Notes under the pieces: model-generated | Told to the model about the DNA's origin: nothing | Database searches by the model: none | Seen by the model: only the letters and a program-made list of their open reading frames with translations | In this document: in pieces, positions 25,109 to 34,100 of the stretch | Layout: each line of letters begins with the position of its first letter | Position numbering within the stretch: the stretch's first letter is position 1 | Translations under genes and position numbers: made by a program | NCBI GenBank assembly: GCA_002296975.1 | Contig: DBIS01000230.1 | Span: forward strand, 1 to 37,520 | Direction: 5' to 3' | Length of the DNA: 37,520 nt | Origin: Deltaproteobacteria bacterium UBA796 | Lineage (GTDB): Bacteria > Myxococcota_A > UBA796

Positions 25109-26293
25109 TTAACCGCCGCAGTACAGGGCTGATGCGCTCAGGGCGACCGGCCAATCGCTGGTGGCTGGGTCACTGCTGAGTATGTGGAGGATATTTTGGT
25201 CGCTCTCGGGGTAACTGGATTCCATGCATGGGGAGGTGGCGATATAGTCCACGCCGACCGTGGTGTTGGCGCCGGGCTCAAGGGTGAGAGGCCCTGCCCA
25301 TGAGAGCCAAAATTCGCCACAGGCGCTAATGATGTCGTTATTGAGAATCAGAGACGAGACCGTCAGGGGCATATCGCCGGCGTTGCTCAGGACCACCGCA
25401 CCATTGGCGGTGCAGCCCATGCCCGAAGGTGGAGACATGCTCAGGGTGTCTGAGCCGCCCGAAGCGGAGGACACCGCGAGCATCGGAGCGCAGACGGTGC
25501 AATCAGAGTCTGAGCCCTCGCCTGATAAGGGGATTAAAATCCCACCATCGGCAGTGTCGGCATCGATGTCGAGTACGGCATTGTAGCTCTGGATCTCGAA
25601 GGGGCTAAAACCCACTTGTACGGTCTGGGTTTGACCTGGGCGAATCACGATGGGCACTGAAAAATCCGCTTCAATCTGAAACACATATGTATTCGATGAG
25701 GTCAGGCGAGAAATCAACAGATCACCGGCGCCGGTGTTGGTCAACTGAAGCGCGCGCCAGGAGGTCTCTGCGATGGCGATCGGGCCGAAATCCAAGGACT
25801 CAGGAAATGGGGTGATGGTTCCGGCGGTGGGGCTGGTGCCTGAATCGGTGCCTGTGCCCTCTTCTACACCCGAGCCTTTGAGTTGAAGTTCGGCATATCC
25901 GACCTCACCGGCGATACCGATGCTCAGTTTTCCTGAATATGGACCCAGAGACGGTGGTGCGAAAGTAACGCTCCCAGTCGCGATCGTACCTGAGGACAAC
26001 TCCATGGGCAGAACGAGGTCCGAGCCCAGGGAAAAGCCGGTCCCTTCAATAAATGCCGTAGAGATGGTGATTGCATCTGCGCTGTCATTATCGATAATCA
26101 GCGTGTCGGTCATTTCAGAGCCGAGTGCCACCGAGCCGAACTCAAAGGTGGCAGGGAGGATCTGAAGTCCGCCAAAGGCGATAACGTCGTCACTGGTGTT
26201 TGAGCCACCAGAGTCAACAGCATCCTTTTGAGGCAGTGGGCCGCCACATGCAAAGAGGAGGCAGCTTGCGATGATGTTCAGATGATGGCGCAT
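25109..26293 (-). CDS. Putative lipoprotein with choice-of-anchor D-like beta-sandwich repeats
   Basis: The 394-residue protein starts with a signal and lipobox (CLLFACGG, Cys16), then an Asp/Ser-rich linker. Three Ig-like repeats follow: LQILPATFEFGSVALGSEMT, then FPESLDFGPIAIAETSWRAL, then a more divergent third from about residue 270. The sequences LxFGxVxxG and xNTGxGDLxIS are typical of the choice-of-anchor D/HYDIN-like domains common on myxobacterial cell surfaces. Four extra cysteines (CTVCAP, GMGC, SACG) may form disulphides in the last repeat. It lies 57 bases after the small beta-barrel gene in the same direction, so it may be a tail gene of the Nfs/Glt-like cluster. Confidence 0.82.
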   Translation of the reverse strand: MRHHLNIIASCLLFACGGPLPQKDAVDSGGSNTSDDVIAFGGLQILPATFEFGSVALGSEMTDTLIIDNDSADAITISTAFIEGTGFSLGSDLVLPMELSSGTIATGSVTFAPPSLGPYSGKLSIGIAGEVGYAELQLKGSGVEEGTGTDSGTSPTAGTITPFPESLDFGPIAIAETSWRALQLTNTGAGDLLISRLTSSNTYVFQIEADFSVPIVIRPGQTQTVQVGFSPFEIQSYNAVLDIDADTADGGILIPLSGEGSDSDCTVCAPMLAVSSASGGSDTLSMSPPSGMGCTANGAVVLSNAGDMPLTVSSLILNNDIISACGEFWLSWAGPLTLEPGANTTVGVDYIATSPCMESSYPESDQNILHILSSDPATSDWPVALSASALYCGG

Positions 26294-26350
26294 GGTGCCC
26301 AGATTAGCCTGTCTTATGCGTCACGCCACATGGCGAAGCGCCTCGCACCA

Positions 26351-27046
26351 TCAAAAAGTGTACTTGATGGTGGCTGTAGCTGACAGGCCGAAGTCGAACC
26401 CGACGGCATATAGCGCGTCGATATCTGCACCCACTGAAAAGTGTGACATCTTGGTGTAGTACTCAAAAGTTGGGCCACCCATGACCACCGGGTGCGGCTC
26501 TTCGTGGACCGTAGGGACATACCCCCACTCTTTGCCCGTGACATCCTCTTCGTAGGTCTGGCGGTCCATCAAGAGCGGCGTGAACATCATCCCGCCACCG
26601 ACGCGCATACCAATGCCGAAACGCCGTGTTGGGTAGACGCTGAATTCGTAGAGCCCGACGATGGTGTAGCTTCGAATATCGCCCTGAATACAGTTTTGCT
26701 TTTCTACACAACCGGCGAGCGTTTGCTCATCAAAAGCGGTGCCATTATTGATGCCTTGGAAGAAGCTGACCTCCCATGCCATCGACATATCTTCTTGGTC
26801 GTAAAAGTCTTGGCCCACCGCCAAGGCGATGGATGTGCCCGGCTGGAGCCACTCAGCATGGGGTCCGAAGGAAAGGCCCACGCCGACATTTGTCTTGGCG
26901 TAGGTACCCTTGATGATTTCGCGGACTGCGCGCTTTACTTTTGGCTTTTCGCCCCGCTCCTCCGCATCATATTCTTCATAGCTCTGCGCCATGGCGTCGG
27001 TGGTGCCGAAGAAGGCGGTAAGGCTGAGGAGTGCAACTGTTTTCAT
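26351..27046 (-). CDS. Small outer-membrane beta-barrel protein, GltH/CglE-NfsH-like
   Basis: The start is taken at MKTVALLSLTAFFGTTDAMA, a good signal peptide; ATGs 3 and 6 codons upstream are possible. The mature part of about 210 residues has alternating beta strands (NVGVGLSFG, SIALAVGQDF, RFGIGMRVGGGMMF, FDFGLSATATIKY) and ends in Phe, the outer-membrane insertion signal. The VKRAVREIIKGTYAKTNVG lead-in resembles what I recall of CglE/GltH of Myxococcus. It is the eighth gene in the A-to-H order and follows gltG by 57 bases. Its role is inferred: an outer-membrane element of the trans-envelope complex. Confidence 0.72.
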   Translation of the reverse strand: MKTVALLSLTAFFGTTDAMAQSYEEYDAEERGEKPKVKRAVREIIKGTYAKTNVGVGLSFGPHAEWLQPGTSIALAVGQDFYDQEDMSMAWEVSFFQGINNGTAFDEQTLAGCVEKQNCIQGDIRSYTIVGLYEFSVYPTRRFGIGMRVGGGMMFTPLLMDRQTYEEDVTGKEWGYVPTVHEEPHPVVMGGPTFEYYTKMSHFSVGADIDALYAVGFDFGLSATATIKYTF

Positions 27047-27103
27047 GGTGCTCATGTGCGTCAAATCCGTGGCTTCGCGTCATTAACCCGTTGGGTCAGC
27101 AGA

Positions 27104-29065
27104 TTAGGATGGCTGGAAGATGAACGGGTAGGAGACGATAACGATACCGCCGCCCTTGGGCTCGGGGAACTTGAAGCGCATAAACCGGCTGTTGATGCAC
27201 CCTTCCACGGCTTTATTATTCATGGTGGTGGTCTTGGTAGATGCCCTGGACACAGAGCCGGTCTTGGAGATAACGAATTTGACCGTGACCTTTCCGCCCA
27301 AGGATGGGTCTTTAGGCAGCTCACGCTGGTAGCAATACCGGATCTGGTTCATATGCTTCTTGATGACTGCATCGATGAGTGACTTGTCGAGGGCGCCGAG
27401 GATGATGGGGTCTCCACCGATCCGGCCGATGCCACCTTCGCCCTTCGCACCGAAGTTACCGCCGCCTGAGCCATAGCCTGAAGCGCCTGACCCTCTGCCC
27501 TTTGTGCCGAGTCCGCCGAGGCCGGCTGCTGTACCGCCGCCGCCGAGACCTGAACCACGGGCCCCAAGGCCGCCAGAGCCAATCTGTGTACCCTTGGCAC
27601 CGATGAGACCACCAATGCCGCCGGCGAGATCAGAACTGAGGTTCGCAGATCCGAAGACACCGTCGAGTTCAGCACCATCGCGGAGGGCACCGAGCACCCC
27701 TGCATTTTCAGCGACCTCTGTGTCGAGTTTCTTCTTTTGGAGTTCGACTTTATTGCCCTTGGCCTTCTCCATTTTGGCGTCTTTCTTGCCGACTTTGCCT
27801 TCTTCCTTCTTGGCCTTCGCACCTTCACCTGCGTCAGGATTGGCGTCTGGTTTGTTTTTCTCTTTTTGCGGTTCTGGTTCAGGTTGCTGAAGCAGCATCT
27901 CCACAAAACGGTCTGGGACCTCCAAAATCTCACTCTCGCTTGGGGGCGGTGAGTTGAGGAAGATGACCATAATCATGGCCAGCAAGAAGCACATAAAGGA
28001 CATCATGCCCAAGAAGATGGGGTCCTTTTGTCCACCGCCGCCCTTGGCTACCTTGGCGCCAGGAGCAACCATTTGGCTAAAAAAGATGACATGGCCCAAG
28101 TCGGCCACAACACGGGTGTCGTCGGTGAGCGGGACCTGATAAGCGCCAGGACCGTTCGGGCTTGCCTTGCCAGACTCAATCAAGTCTTGGAAGGTGTGGC
28201 GCTGATCGCCGATGTCCACGAATCCGGACCATTTGTCGGACATATTGAACAAAAAGTGGTCGCCGGCACTCTCGAACATGACGAAATCATCATGGGGGAG
28301 GTCTTCGGGGGGGACGTAAAAGTCATTGCGCCGCTCTTCTGATGCCTCAGACAAAGTCGGGGCAAGTATCCATGCAACTTTGGCGAAGCCGGGCGGGACC
28401 CAACCCATGGGAAGCCCGACAAAGCGCCATCGGTAGCCGGTTGATGAGCCAACAGGGATGTTCGGGCCGCCAGTGGGATAATGCTTGACGTCCATTACGG
28501 AGTCGGCCCAAATCTCAGCGACCTCGAGGATTTTGGCTTTTTTACGGTCGACGCCAGCGTTGCTGCTGGCTGTGCCTGAGCGCATAACGAAGGCCATGAC
28601 GTCTTCGCCGGAGTCGACGATCGACTCGCCGCCTTCGTCTTCACCGGCATTACGGTCGGGGACTTGGTCGGTCCGCTCGACATCTTCCTCGGGCCAGTCA
28701 GCTTGGGCTGCGGCCGCGGCACTTGCACCTGTGGCCTTGGCGGCGGGGAGGATGGCTAAAGCGATCGTGATCGGACCAATGGTGATGGTGTCACCGTTGG
28801 CGAGGTCCACACTGCCGTCGACGGCAGTGCCGTTTACCTTGGAGCCTGTGTCGCTTCCAAGGTCTAGCAGCTGAACTTGGCCGTCGTCTTTGACGTTGAC
28901 CACAGCGTGGAGGTCTGCGAGCGCCTCGTCGTCGATGCGCAGCATTGCAGCTGGACCACGGCCGATGGTGACGCTCTCCGCAGAAATTTCCTCGCTGCGT
29001 AGGGGAACATCTCCGTTGGAGATATCAAAAGACAGCCGAATGTTGCCGTTGGCTTCGTTCGCCAT
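27104..29065 (-). CDS. gltG: FHA-domain inner-membrane protein with AgmX/PglI-type C-terminus, GltG/NfsG-like
   Basis: The 653-residue protein has four visible parts. An N-terminal FHA domain (about 31-105) contains VTIGRG and VNGTAV, but the usual SR-x-H is AD-L-H. A second soluble cytoplasmic region covers about 170-335. One membrane helix follows at about 350-370 (FLGMMSFMCFLLAMIMVIFL). A periplasmic arm then has Lys/Glu-rich (400-450) and Gly-rich (475-550) linkers and a TonB-like C-terminal domain (MNQIRYCYQRELPKDPSLGG and KVTVKFVISKTGSV). This matches GltG, which in Myxococcus links the cytoplasm to the periplasmic gliding complex. The gene lies 61 bases after gltF; AAGGA precedes the ATG by about 10 bases. 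Confidence 0.85.
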   Translation of the reverse strand: MANEANGNIRLSFDISNGDVPLRSEEISAESVTIGRGPAAMLRIDDEALADLHAVVNVKDDGQVQLLDLGSDTGSKVNGTAVDGSVDLANGDTITIGPITIALAILPAAKATGASAAAAAQADWPEEDVERTDQVPDRNAGEDEGGESIVDSGEDVMAFVMRSGTASSNAGVDRKKAKILEVAEIWADSVMDVKHYPTGGPNIPVGSSTGYRWRFVGLPMGWVPPGFAKVAWILAPTLSEASEERRNDFYVPPEDLPHDDFVMFESAGDHFLFNMSDKWSGFVDIGDQRHTFQDLIESGKASPNGPGAYQVPLTDDTRVVADLGHVIFFSQMVAPGAKVAKGGGGQKDPIFLGMMSFMCFLLAMIMVIFLNSPPPSESEILEVPDRFVEMLLQQPEPEPQKEKNKPDANPDAGEGAKAKKEEGKVGKKDAKMEKAKGNKVELQKKKLDTEVAENAGVLGALRDGAELDGVFGSANLSSDLAGGIGGLIGAKGTQIGSGGLGARGSGLGGGGTAAGLGGLGTKGRGSGASGYGSGGGNFGAKGEGGIGRIGGDPIILGALDKSLIDAVIKKHMNQIRYCYQRELPKDPSLGGKVTVKFVISKTGSVSRASTKTTTMNNKAVEGCINSRFMRFKFPEPKGGGIVIVSYPFIFQPS

Positions 29066-29126
29066 GATGCGTATTCCTTCGATTCATCCACGGGGTATTG
29101 ACCCGTGTTGGGGGATTCCTGCGGGT

Positions 29127-29381
29127 TTATTTGACTTCGTCGACGGATTTGTCCATCTCATCATCGAAGTCTTTCCGAATTTGAATGAGTGGGTTGAAGT
29201 TGGCGCGCTTGCGGTCGAGGAGCAATGCCCCTTGTGGCTTCACCAATTCTCCATCCACTTCAACCCCATCAAAGTCAATCTCGGTACGGGACTTGTAGAT
29301 AACTTTAGGCTCCTCACCGTCCTGCGCGAAGGCAGGAAGAGAGAGGAATGCAGCGGTTAACATCAGGCATCGTCGTGTCAT
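29127..29381 (-). CDS. gltF: Small secreted protein, GltF/CglF-NfsF-like
   Basis: The start is the ATG of MTRRCLMLTAAFLSLPAFA, fixed by GGAG 6 bases upstream. The open frame continues 57 codons upstream without a signal and was discarded. The 84-residue protein is a signal peptide (cleaved near AFAQ) plus about 65 residues containing YKSRTEIDFDGVEVDGEL, KPQGALLLDRKRANFNPLIQ and IRKDFDDEMDKSVDEVK. This small domain, with KPxGxxLLxRKRxxFxPLI, is how I recall CglF/GltF, the small member between GltE and GltG. The sequence carries two conserved strands and a C-terminal helix. The position supports the call; the function is unknown. Confidence 0.75.
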   Translation of the reverse strand: MTRRCLMLTAAFLSLPAFAQDGEEPKVIYKSRTEIDFDGVEVDGELVKPQGALLLDRKRANFNPLIQIRKDFDDEMDKSVDEVK

Positions 29382-29387
29382 GAATTT

Positions 29388-29391
29388 CTCC
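29388..29391 (-). promoter_or_regulatory. Ribosome binding site that fixes the gltF start
   Basis: On the minus strand GGAG lies 6 bases before the ATG at 29381. It is the only well-placed site in this long reading frame and so sets the start at the signal peptide. Confidence 0.7.
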
Positions 29392-29644
29392 GAGGGGGTC
29401 GGCAGCTTTAGAGAACAAGTCTCGGGGGCTACCGCTGTGGGCTGTGTTGCCCAGGGGGTGATGATAAAAACCATGACCCACCATGTCCAGTTTGCCTTCT
29501 TAGGGCCGTTTGGACAACGAAAGATGGGCAAAGAGGCTGTCAAAAGGACCATGTAAAAAATGTTTCTTGATTTTATGGGATGAAAGCGGCCGTTCTACCG
29601 CCACTTAAAGCGGACGGGTCTTTGGTGCTTGTGGGGGTAAAACG

Positions 29645-29685
29645 AAAGCCGCCGAGGATGGCTTACACCCTCGGCGGCTTTTTTT
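29645..29685. terminator. Strong hairpin terminator between gltE and gltF
   Basis: A perfect 13-bp stem (AAAGCCGCCGAGG with CCTCGGCGGCTTT) encloses an 11-base loop and is followed by seven T on the plus strand. On the minus strand the stem is followed by TTTCGTTTT. It begins 24 bases after the gltE stop, so it could end the gltE transcript, or a plus-strand transcript. Confidence 0.88.
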
Positions 29686-29708
29686 AATCTGAACGATCGT
29701 GACGGGAG

Positions 29709-31181
29709 CTATTCTGTGGCTTCGGCCGGTGCCGCTTCAGCCGGTGCCGCCTCAGCAGGTGCCGCTTCAGCAGGTGCCGCAGCAGCTTTTGCCGAAAACT
29801 CGTCGTCGCAGAATGCGGTGTTGCTTTGCAGTTGAGGCAAGAGGTCGTCCATAAAGGTCATGACGTCTGCGGCCATGTCAATCTCTTCGGCCTCGACGAC
29901 CATTTGGGCCTGCTCTAGAACCATTTGCCCCATGTCGATGCCGCCCATCTCAATCATCAGTTCGCAACTGCCATATTTGGTCAACAGCGCATCCAATGAG
30001 GCGACCTTAACTTTGAGGTCCTCGAAGACTTTTCTCTGGCGCTTCTTCCGTTCTTCGGCTTCTTGCTTGCGGCGATTCGCCTCTGCCTTTTTGGCAGTCT
30101 CAGCATCGATGGCTTTTTGCACCAATGCTTTCCGTTCGAAGACGGGGTGGCCGGGGTCGATTTGGCCTTGAAAGGCGGCAACGTAGGCGTCGAGGTACTT
30201 GGATGCCTTCTTGAAGTTTTTGGTGTACTTTCGGTGCAGGGTTGCTGCATTAAAGTAGGCGGCCTCATTTTTGGGATCTGCAGCGATGACTTCGTCGTAG
30301 AGCTTGCCCGCGGCTTCGAAGTCCTTTTTACCTCTTAAGCTGACGGCCAGGCCAAGTTTACCCGCGATGTTTCCGGGCTCTGAGCTCGCGACAGCGGAGA
30401 AGGACTTGAAGCCCAACTCATAATCGCCAGAGTCGATGGCCAAATATCCCAAGTTAAGATTGGCGGGCACATTCGCGGGGTCTAGCTTGGTGGCGGTCTT
30501 GAATTCACTGATGGCGGCTTGCTTGTCGCCCATCACCAAAAAGGTGACACCAATATTGTTGTAGATTCCAGAGTCTCCCTTCGCGAGGGTCTTGGCCTTT
30601 TCAGCACAGAGTTGGCTCATCTCGAGCTTGCCCATCTTGAAGTAAATCCGGGAGAGGTTTCGGTATGCGCCAACATTAGTGTTGTCTGCACGCAGTATGA
30701 CCCGGATATTATCGAGTGCCTCTTCGTACGCCTGGGCGCCTGTCAGTGCCTCGACCAAATTGTTTCGGACGGCGATGTCGTCTGGCGTCTTCTGAAGATA
30801 ATCTTTATAAAGTTCGGCGGCCTCGGCACCTTTGCCCAACTCGGTGAGCACGATGCCCAGGCTGAATAGTGCGTTGCTGTAGCCAGGGCTCAGGTTGAGC
30901 GCTGTACGGTAATGCTGGGCAGCTTTTGCTTTGAACCCTTGCTGTTCAGCTGTCCACCCTGCGTTGTACTGGGCCTTTGCACGCCCAGGATCGGCGGTGA
31001 TGGATGCCTCGAACATGGTGTATGCCGCACCAAAATCTGCAGCGCTACCCTCGGGTGCGCTTTGGAGAAGTCGGACTCCTTCATTGAAGGTGTCCACGGG
31101 GCTGGTGAGGTCGGGCCCCTTTTTAGGGCAGCCCATGAGCGAGGCTGCAAGGACCAAGGCGATTGATGTGTTGCTGAACAT
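29709..31181 (-). CDS. gltE: TPR lipoprotein, GltE/NfsE-like
   Basis: The start is the second ATG (MFSNTSIALVLAASLMGC), because AAGAGG lies 9 bases before it but directly abuts the first ATG. The lipidated Cys is residue 18. The 490-residue protein has nine or more TPR units with regular A-x3-Y/F and P spacing (for example KAQYNAGWTAEQQGFKAKAA and GIYNNIGVTFLVMGDKQAAI). A Lys/Arg-rich coiled segment (AKKAEANRRKQEAEERKKRQ) and a C-terminal PAEAA repeat follow. It corresponds to GltE, the TPR lipoprotein of the Myxococcus gliding machinery. It follows gltD with no real gap, its ribosome site overlapping the gltD stop. Confidence 0.88.
   Translation of the reverse strand: MFSNTSIALVLAASLMGCPKKGPDLTSPVDTFNEGVRLLQSAPEGSAADFGAAYTMFEASITADPGRAKAQYNAGWTAEQQGFKAKAAQHYRTALNLSPGYSNALFSLGIVLTELGKGAEAAELYKDYLQKTPDDIAVRNNLVEALTGAQAYEEALDNIRVILRADNTNVGAYRNLSRIYFKMGKLEMSQLCAEKAKTLAKGDSGIYNNIGVTFLVMGDKQAAISEFKTATKLDPANVPANLNLGYLAIDSGDYELGFKSFSAVASSEPGNIAGKLGLAVSLRGKKDFEAAGKLYDEVIAADPKNEAAYFNAATLHRKYTKNFKKASKYLDAYVAAFQGQIDPGHPVFERKALVQKAIDAETAKKAEANRRKQEAEERKKRQRKVFEDLKVKVASLDALLTKYGSCELMIEMGGIDMGQMVLEQAQMVVEAEEIDMAADVMTFMDDLLPQLQSNTAFCDDEFSAKAAAAPAEAAPAEAAPAEAAPAEATE
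29724..29783 (-). repeat. Four tandem 15-base repeats in the 3' end of gltE
   Basis: Four near-identical 15-base units (consensus on the plus strand GCCGGTGCCGCTTCA, with GCAGG and CCTCA variants) lie end to end and code for the pentapeptide repeat PAEAA at the GltE C-terminus. The unit length keeps the frame, so copy number could vary without frameshift. Confidence 0.9.
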
Positions 31182-31190
31182 GGTTTGCAT

Positions 31191-31196
31191 CCTCTT
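31191..31196 (-). promoter_or_regulatory. Ribosome binding site that fixes the gltE start
   Basis: AAGAGG on the minus strand overlaps the gltD stop codon. It is immediately followed by one ATG and, after 9 bases, by another. Only the second is at a usable distance. Confidence 0.65.
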
Positions 31197-34100
31197 ACAG
31201 GTTGGGCTCGAAGGTGGATTCGACGACCGCGGTCGATGTGAATCGCGGTGTGATCAGGTCTTCTGAGAGCCCTGGGTAGTCGTGAGGTCTAAGAACACCG
31301 AGCGCCCGAACAGCGAGGGCGGTGTTCTTGTTGTAGAGGTTGAGCTCGTAGGACTTACCCAAGGCTTGGGAGTAGGCTTGGACCGCCTTCTCCTCGTTGG
31401 GGTATGCCTTGTCCTCTAGACCCATCCGGTAAATTTCTACCTGTTCCTCGGTGAGTGAAGGCGGGGCGTAGGCACTGCGCAAGGTCTGAGCGAGGTTTTC
31501 ATAAAGCCCACCAAGGTCGACCAATGCTGCGAGCCCGTATTCACCGGCCCCGAGTCGAATGATGTCGATGTACGAGGCCTCGATGGCCTGGACGGCCTTG
31601 GCCTTGGCGATGAGTTGCCCCGTGAGGATTTCAGTCTCCTTCTTTGTGTTGACCGGTCGATCTGGACCGCTGATGTCCAAGGCCAACGCAGCCTCCAGTT
31701 TGGGTTTGGCGAGCTTCATCATGACTTGCGCTGCAAACTCGGTCGCCAGGCCCATTTCAGCCCCGCTGGCCTTCACGGCATCATACTCGGACACCAGTTT
31801 TTTCCAATGAGACTGAGCTGAGCGCTTCTGTTCTTCAAGCGCCAGCCCATATTGGAGCTTGGCGAAGAAAATTTGCTCCGTGGTTTTACCCTCGGGTGAG
31901 GAAGCATAGCCCTGGTAGATTTTTGCAGCTTCAGCCCACTTGCCGTGTTTCTCCAAAATCTTACCGATGGTGAGCTTCACATCAGAGATACGCTCGTCCT
32001 TGGGGTAGGTTTTGATGAAGAGTTGGTAGTTTTTGATGGCCTGGGTGGGGTGGCCCATGGCCGCCTGAAAAAGGGCGGCGGAGTAGATGGCCTCTTTGGA
32101 GCTACTGTGCTTGGTGTCCAAACCAAATAGCTGTTCATAATAGGACGCAGCGCTCGCAAAGTCGGCGATGTTTTCGTAGTCGAAGCCCAAGTTTGCGATG
32201 GTGTCTTTATAATATTTGCTTTTGGGGAAGTCCGTGACCAAGGTCAGGCGGGTGTCCATCGCCTGTTGGGGCATCTTTTCCTGGTGGTAGTAAACAGCGG
32301 CGTTGTTGAGCGCTGTGTCGGCCACTTCGGACTCGGGGAACTCTGCATAGAAGGCCATGAATGAGCCGGCTGCAGCGACGCTATTTTTGTCTTTCCCAAG
32401 GTTGATTTCGATCAGTTTGAAAGAGGCACGTTCATAAACATTGTATACGGACTTCTTGAAGGTGGCCCGGCCCAGTCCCTGTTGGTCATAAAAAGCCTTC
32501 GCGACCTCTTTGAGGTTTTGCCAGTCTTCGACAAGGTTGAAGGAGTCGAGGATAAGGTTGGCTGCTTGTTCAGCCTCTTTCGACTTGGGGTTCATGTTGA
32601 TGACTGTCCGGAAACGGTCAGATGCCTCTTTGAACTGGTTCTTGTGGTACAGCAAGTAGGCCGATTTATAGATGACGTTTCGTGTATTTTTGTCGTCAGG
32701 AAAAATGCGGGACCATTGGTCGCATGCTGCCAATGACTTGCTCTCCCAGTCGACCAATTCCATGCGTTGAGTCTTGGTCTCAGGTTTTGGAATGCGGCCA
32801 GCCCGTTTTTCGCTTGCAACCATCTTGTCGGCAGCGAATATGGCGGACTCTGCACAGAAGCGTGAGTGTTTGCCCTTGGGGTCGATGCTGACCACCTTCA
32901 TGTATTGGACATAGGCTTGGTCATACTTTTTAAGCTTGTAAAGCAGCTCGCCAAAGGCGTAGCGCATATCGTAGCTGTATTTGGATGTCGGGAACTCCGC
33001 GATGTAGACAGTGTATGCCCGCTCAGCGAGGCTGTAGGACTCCCTGGCGCTGCGCCCTGTGCCTAGTTTTTTCGCATCGCTGTGGTAGTTGATGGCCACA
33101 GTCCGAAGGCTCTTTTCGATGTATCGGGTGGCCTCATTGATGGCGTCTTGGTCTGCGGAGTTGGCCCGGGCCCAAGCGGAGCTCTTGCCGTAGTTGTCCA
33201 ATAAGCGCTTGATTTCGTTGAGCGTGTCCTTTTTCCGGCCAATTTTCTGATAGGCAAGGATGATCTCGTTTTGGTAATCTGGAGCCTTCGGGCTTTGGGG
33301 GTCTTCTGCAACTAGCCGCCGATAGGTTTGGATGCATTGCTCGAATTTACCTTGTTCGAAATACATGCTCGCCAGGCGCGAGAGCATTTTACGAATGAGG
33401 TCGGTCTTGCCAAGCTTCGTGAAGTATCCATAGGCTTCGTCCATCTCGCCAGCGTCTGCGAAGAAGCGAACCAGGTCCTTGAGTGCCTCGTCTTGGAGGG
33501 TGAGTTGGGATTTTTTCCCGCCATTTTGCTGGGCAGCCATAGAGAAGGCGACAACCGACTTCATGGTGTCGATTCCCTTGCCGAACTCGCCAACATTATA
33601 ATAGCACCACGCCAATTTATATAGGGCAAAGGCGTATTTTGTTGAGTTCTTGTACTTGGTGGCCTTTTGGTAGGCAAGCAGCGCCTTGTAGGCGTTGTTC
33701 TTGTCGAAATAGTACTCACCAATCATGACATAGGCGTCTGCGGTGTACCGGCTTTGTGGGTAGCTTCGGACCAGCTTGGTGAACTCCTTGACTGCGTCAT
33801 CAGCCCGGTCAGTATCTTGAAGCGCGGAGGCCAAATAGAATGTGGCCTCGTCTGCCCGGCGGTATTGAGGGTAGCTTCGCAGGATGTTTCGGTACAATTT
33901 GATGGACTTGTTTTGCCAGACCATTGAGCCGTCATTGTCGGCGATCATATTTTCTGTGGAGCAGCCTGGGGTGTTGAAACAATTGTCGAACTGGGTTCGA
34001 AAGGCGCCCATTTCGTTGAGGTAAACGTCTCGACCTTCTTCAAAAAAGAGGTCGGCCAGACGAAGGAGCATCTCTGCCTTCTGCTCGCCCCGAGGCGGGT

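Larger units (their letters stand above)
29382..29708. other. 327-base intergenic region between gltE and gltF
   Basis: No convincing coding sequence is present; the frame extending gltF upstream has no ribosome site or signal. It holds one strong terminator hairpin near the gltE end. Elsewhere AAAGCGG occurs twice (29583-29589 and 29607-29613), and a TTGACA on the minus strand near 29540 lacks a good -10 partner. I recognise no riboswitch. A small plus-strand RNA ending at the terminator is possible but unproven. Confidence 0.6.

Noticed and set aside
26330..26345. GGCG-AAG-CGCC hairpin after the small barrel gene as a terminator
   Set aside because: The stem is only four pairs and has no T run on either strand.
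27430..27610. Repetitive glycine-coding stretch as a possible repeat array or CRISPR
   Set aside because: It is the in-frame Gly-rich linker of the GltG-like protein; units are irregular and there are no spacers.
29382..29552. Extra coding sequence before gltF
   Set aside because: There is no ribosome binding site, signal or conserved feature; the GGAG at 29388-29391 places the start at 29381.
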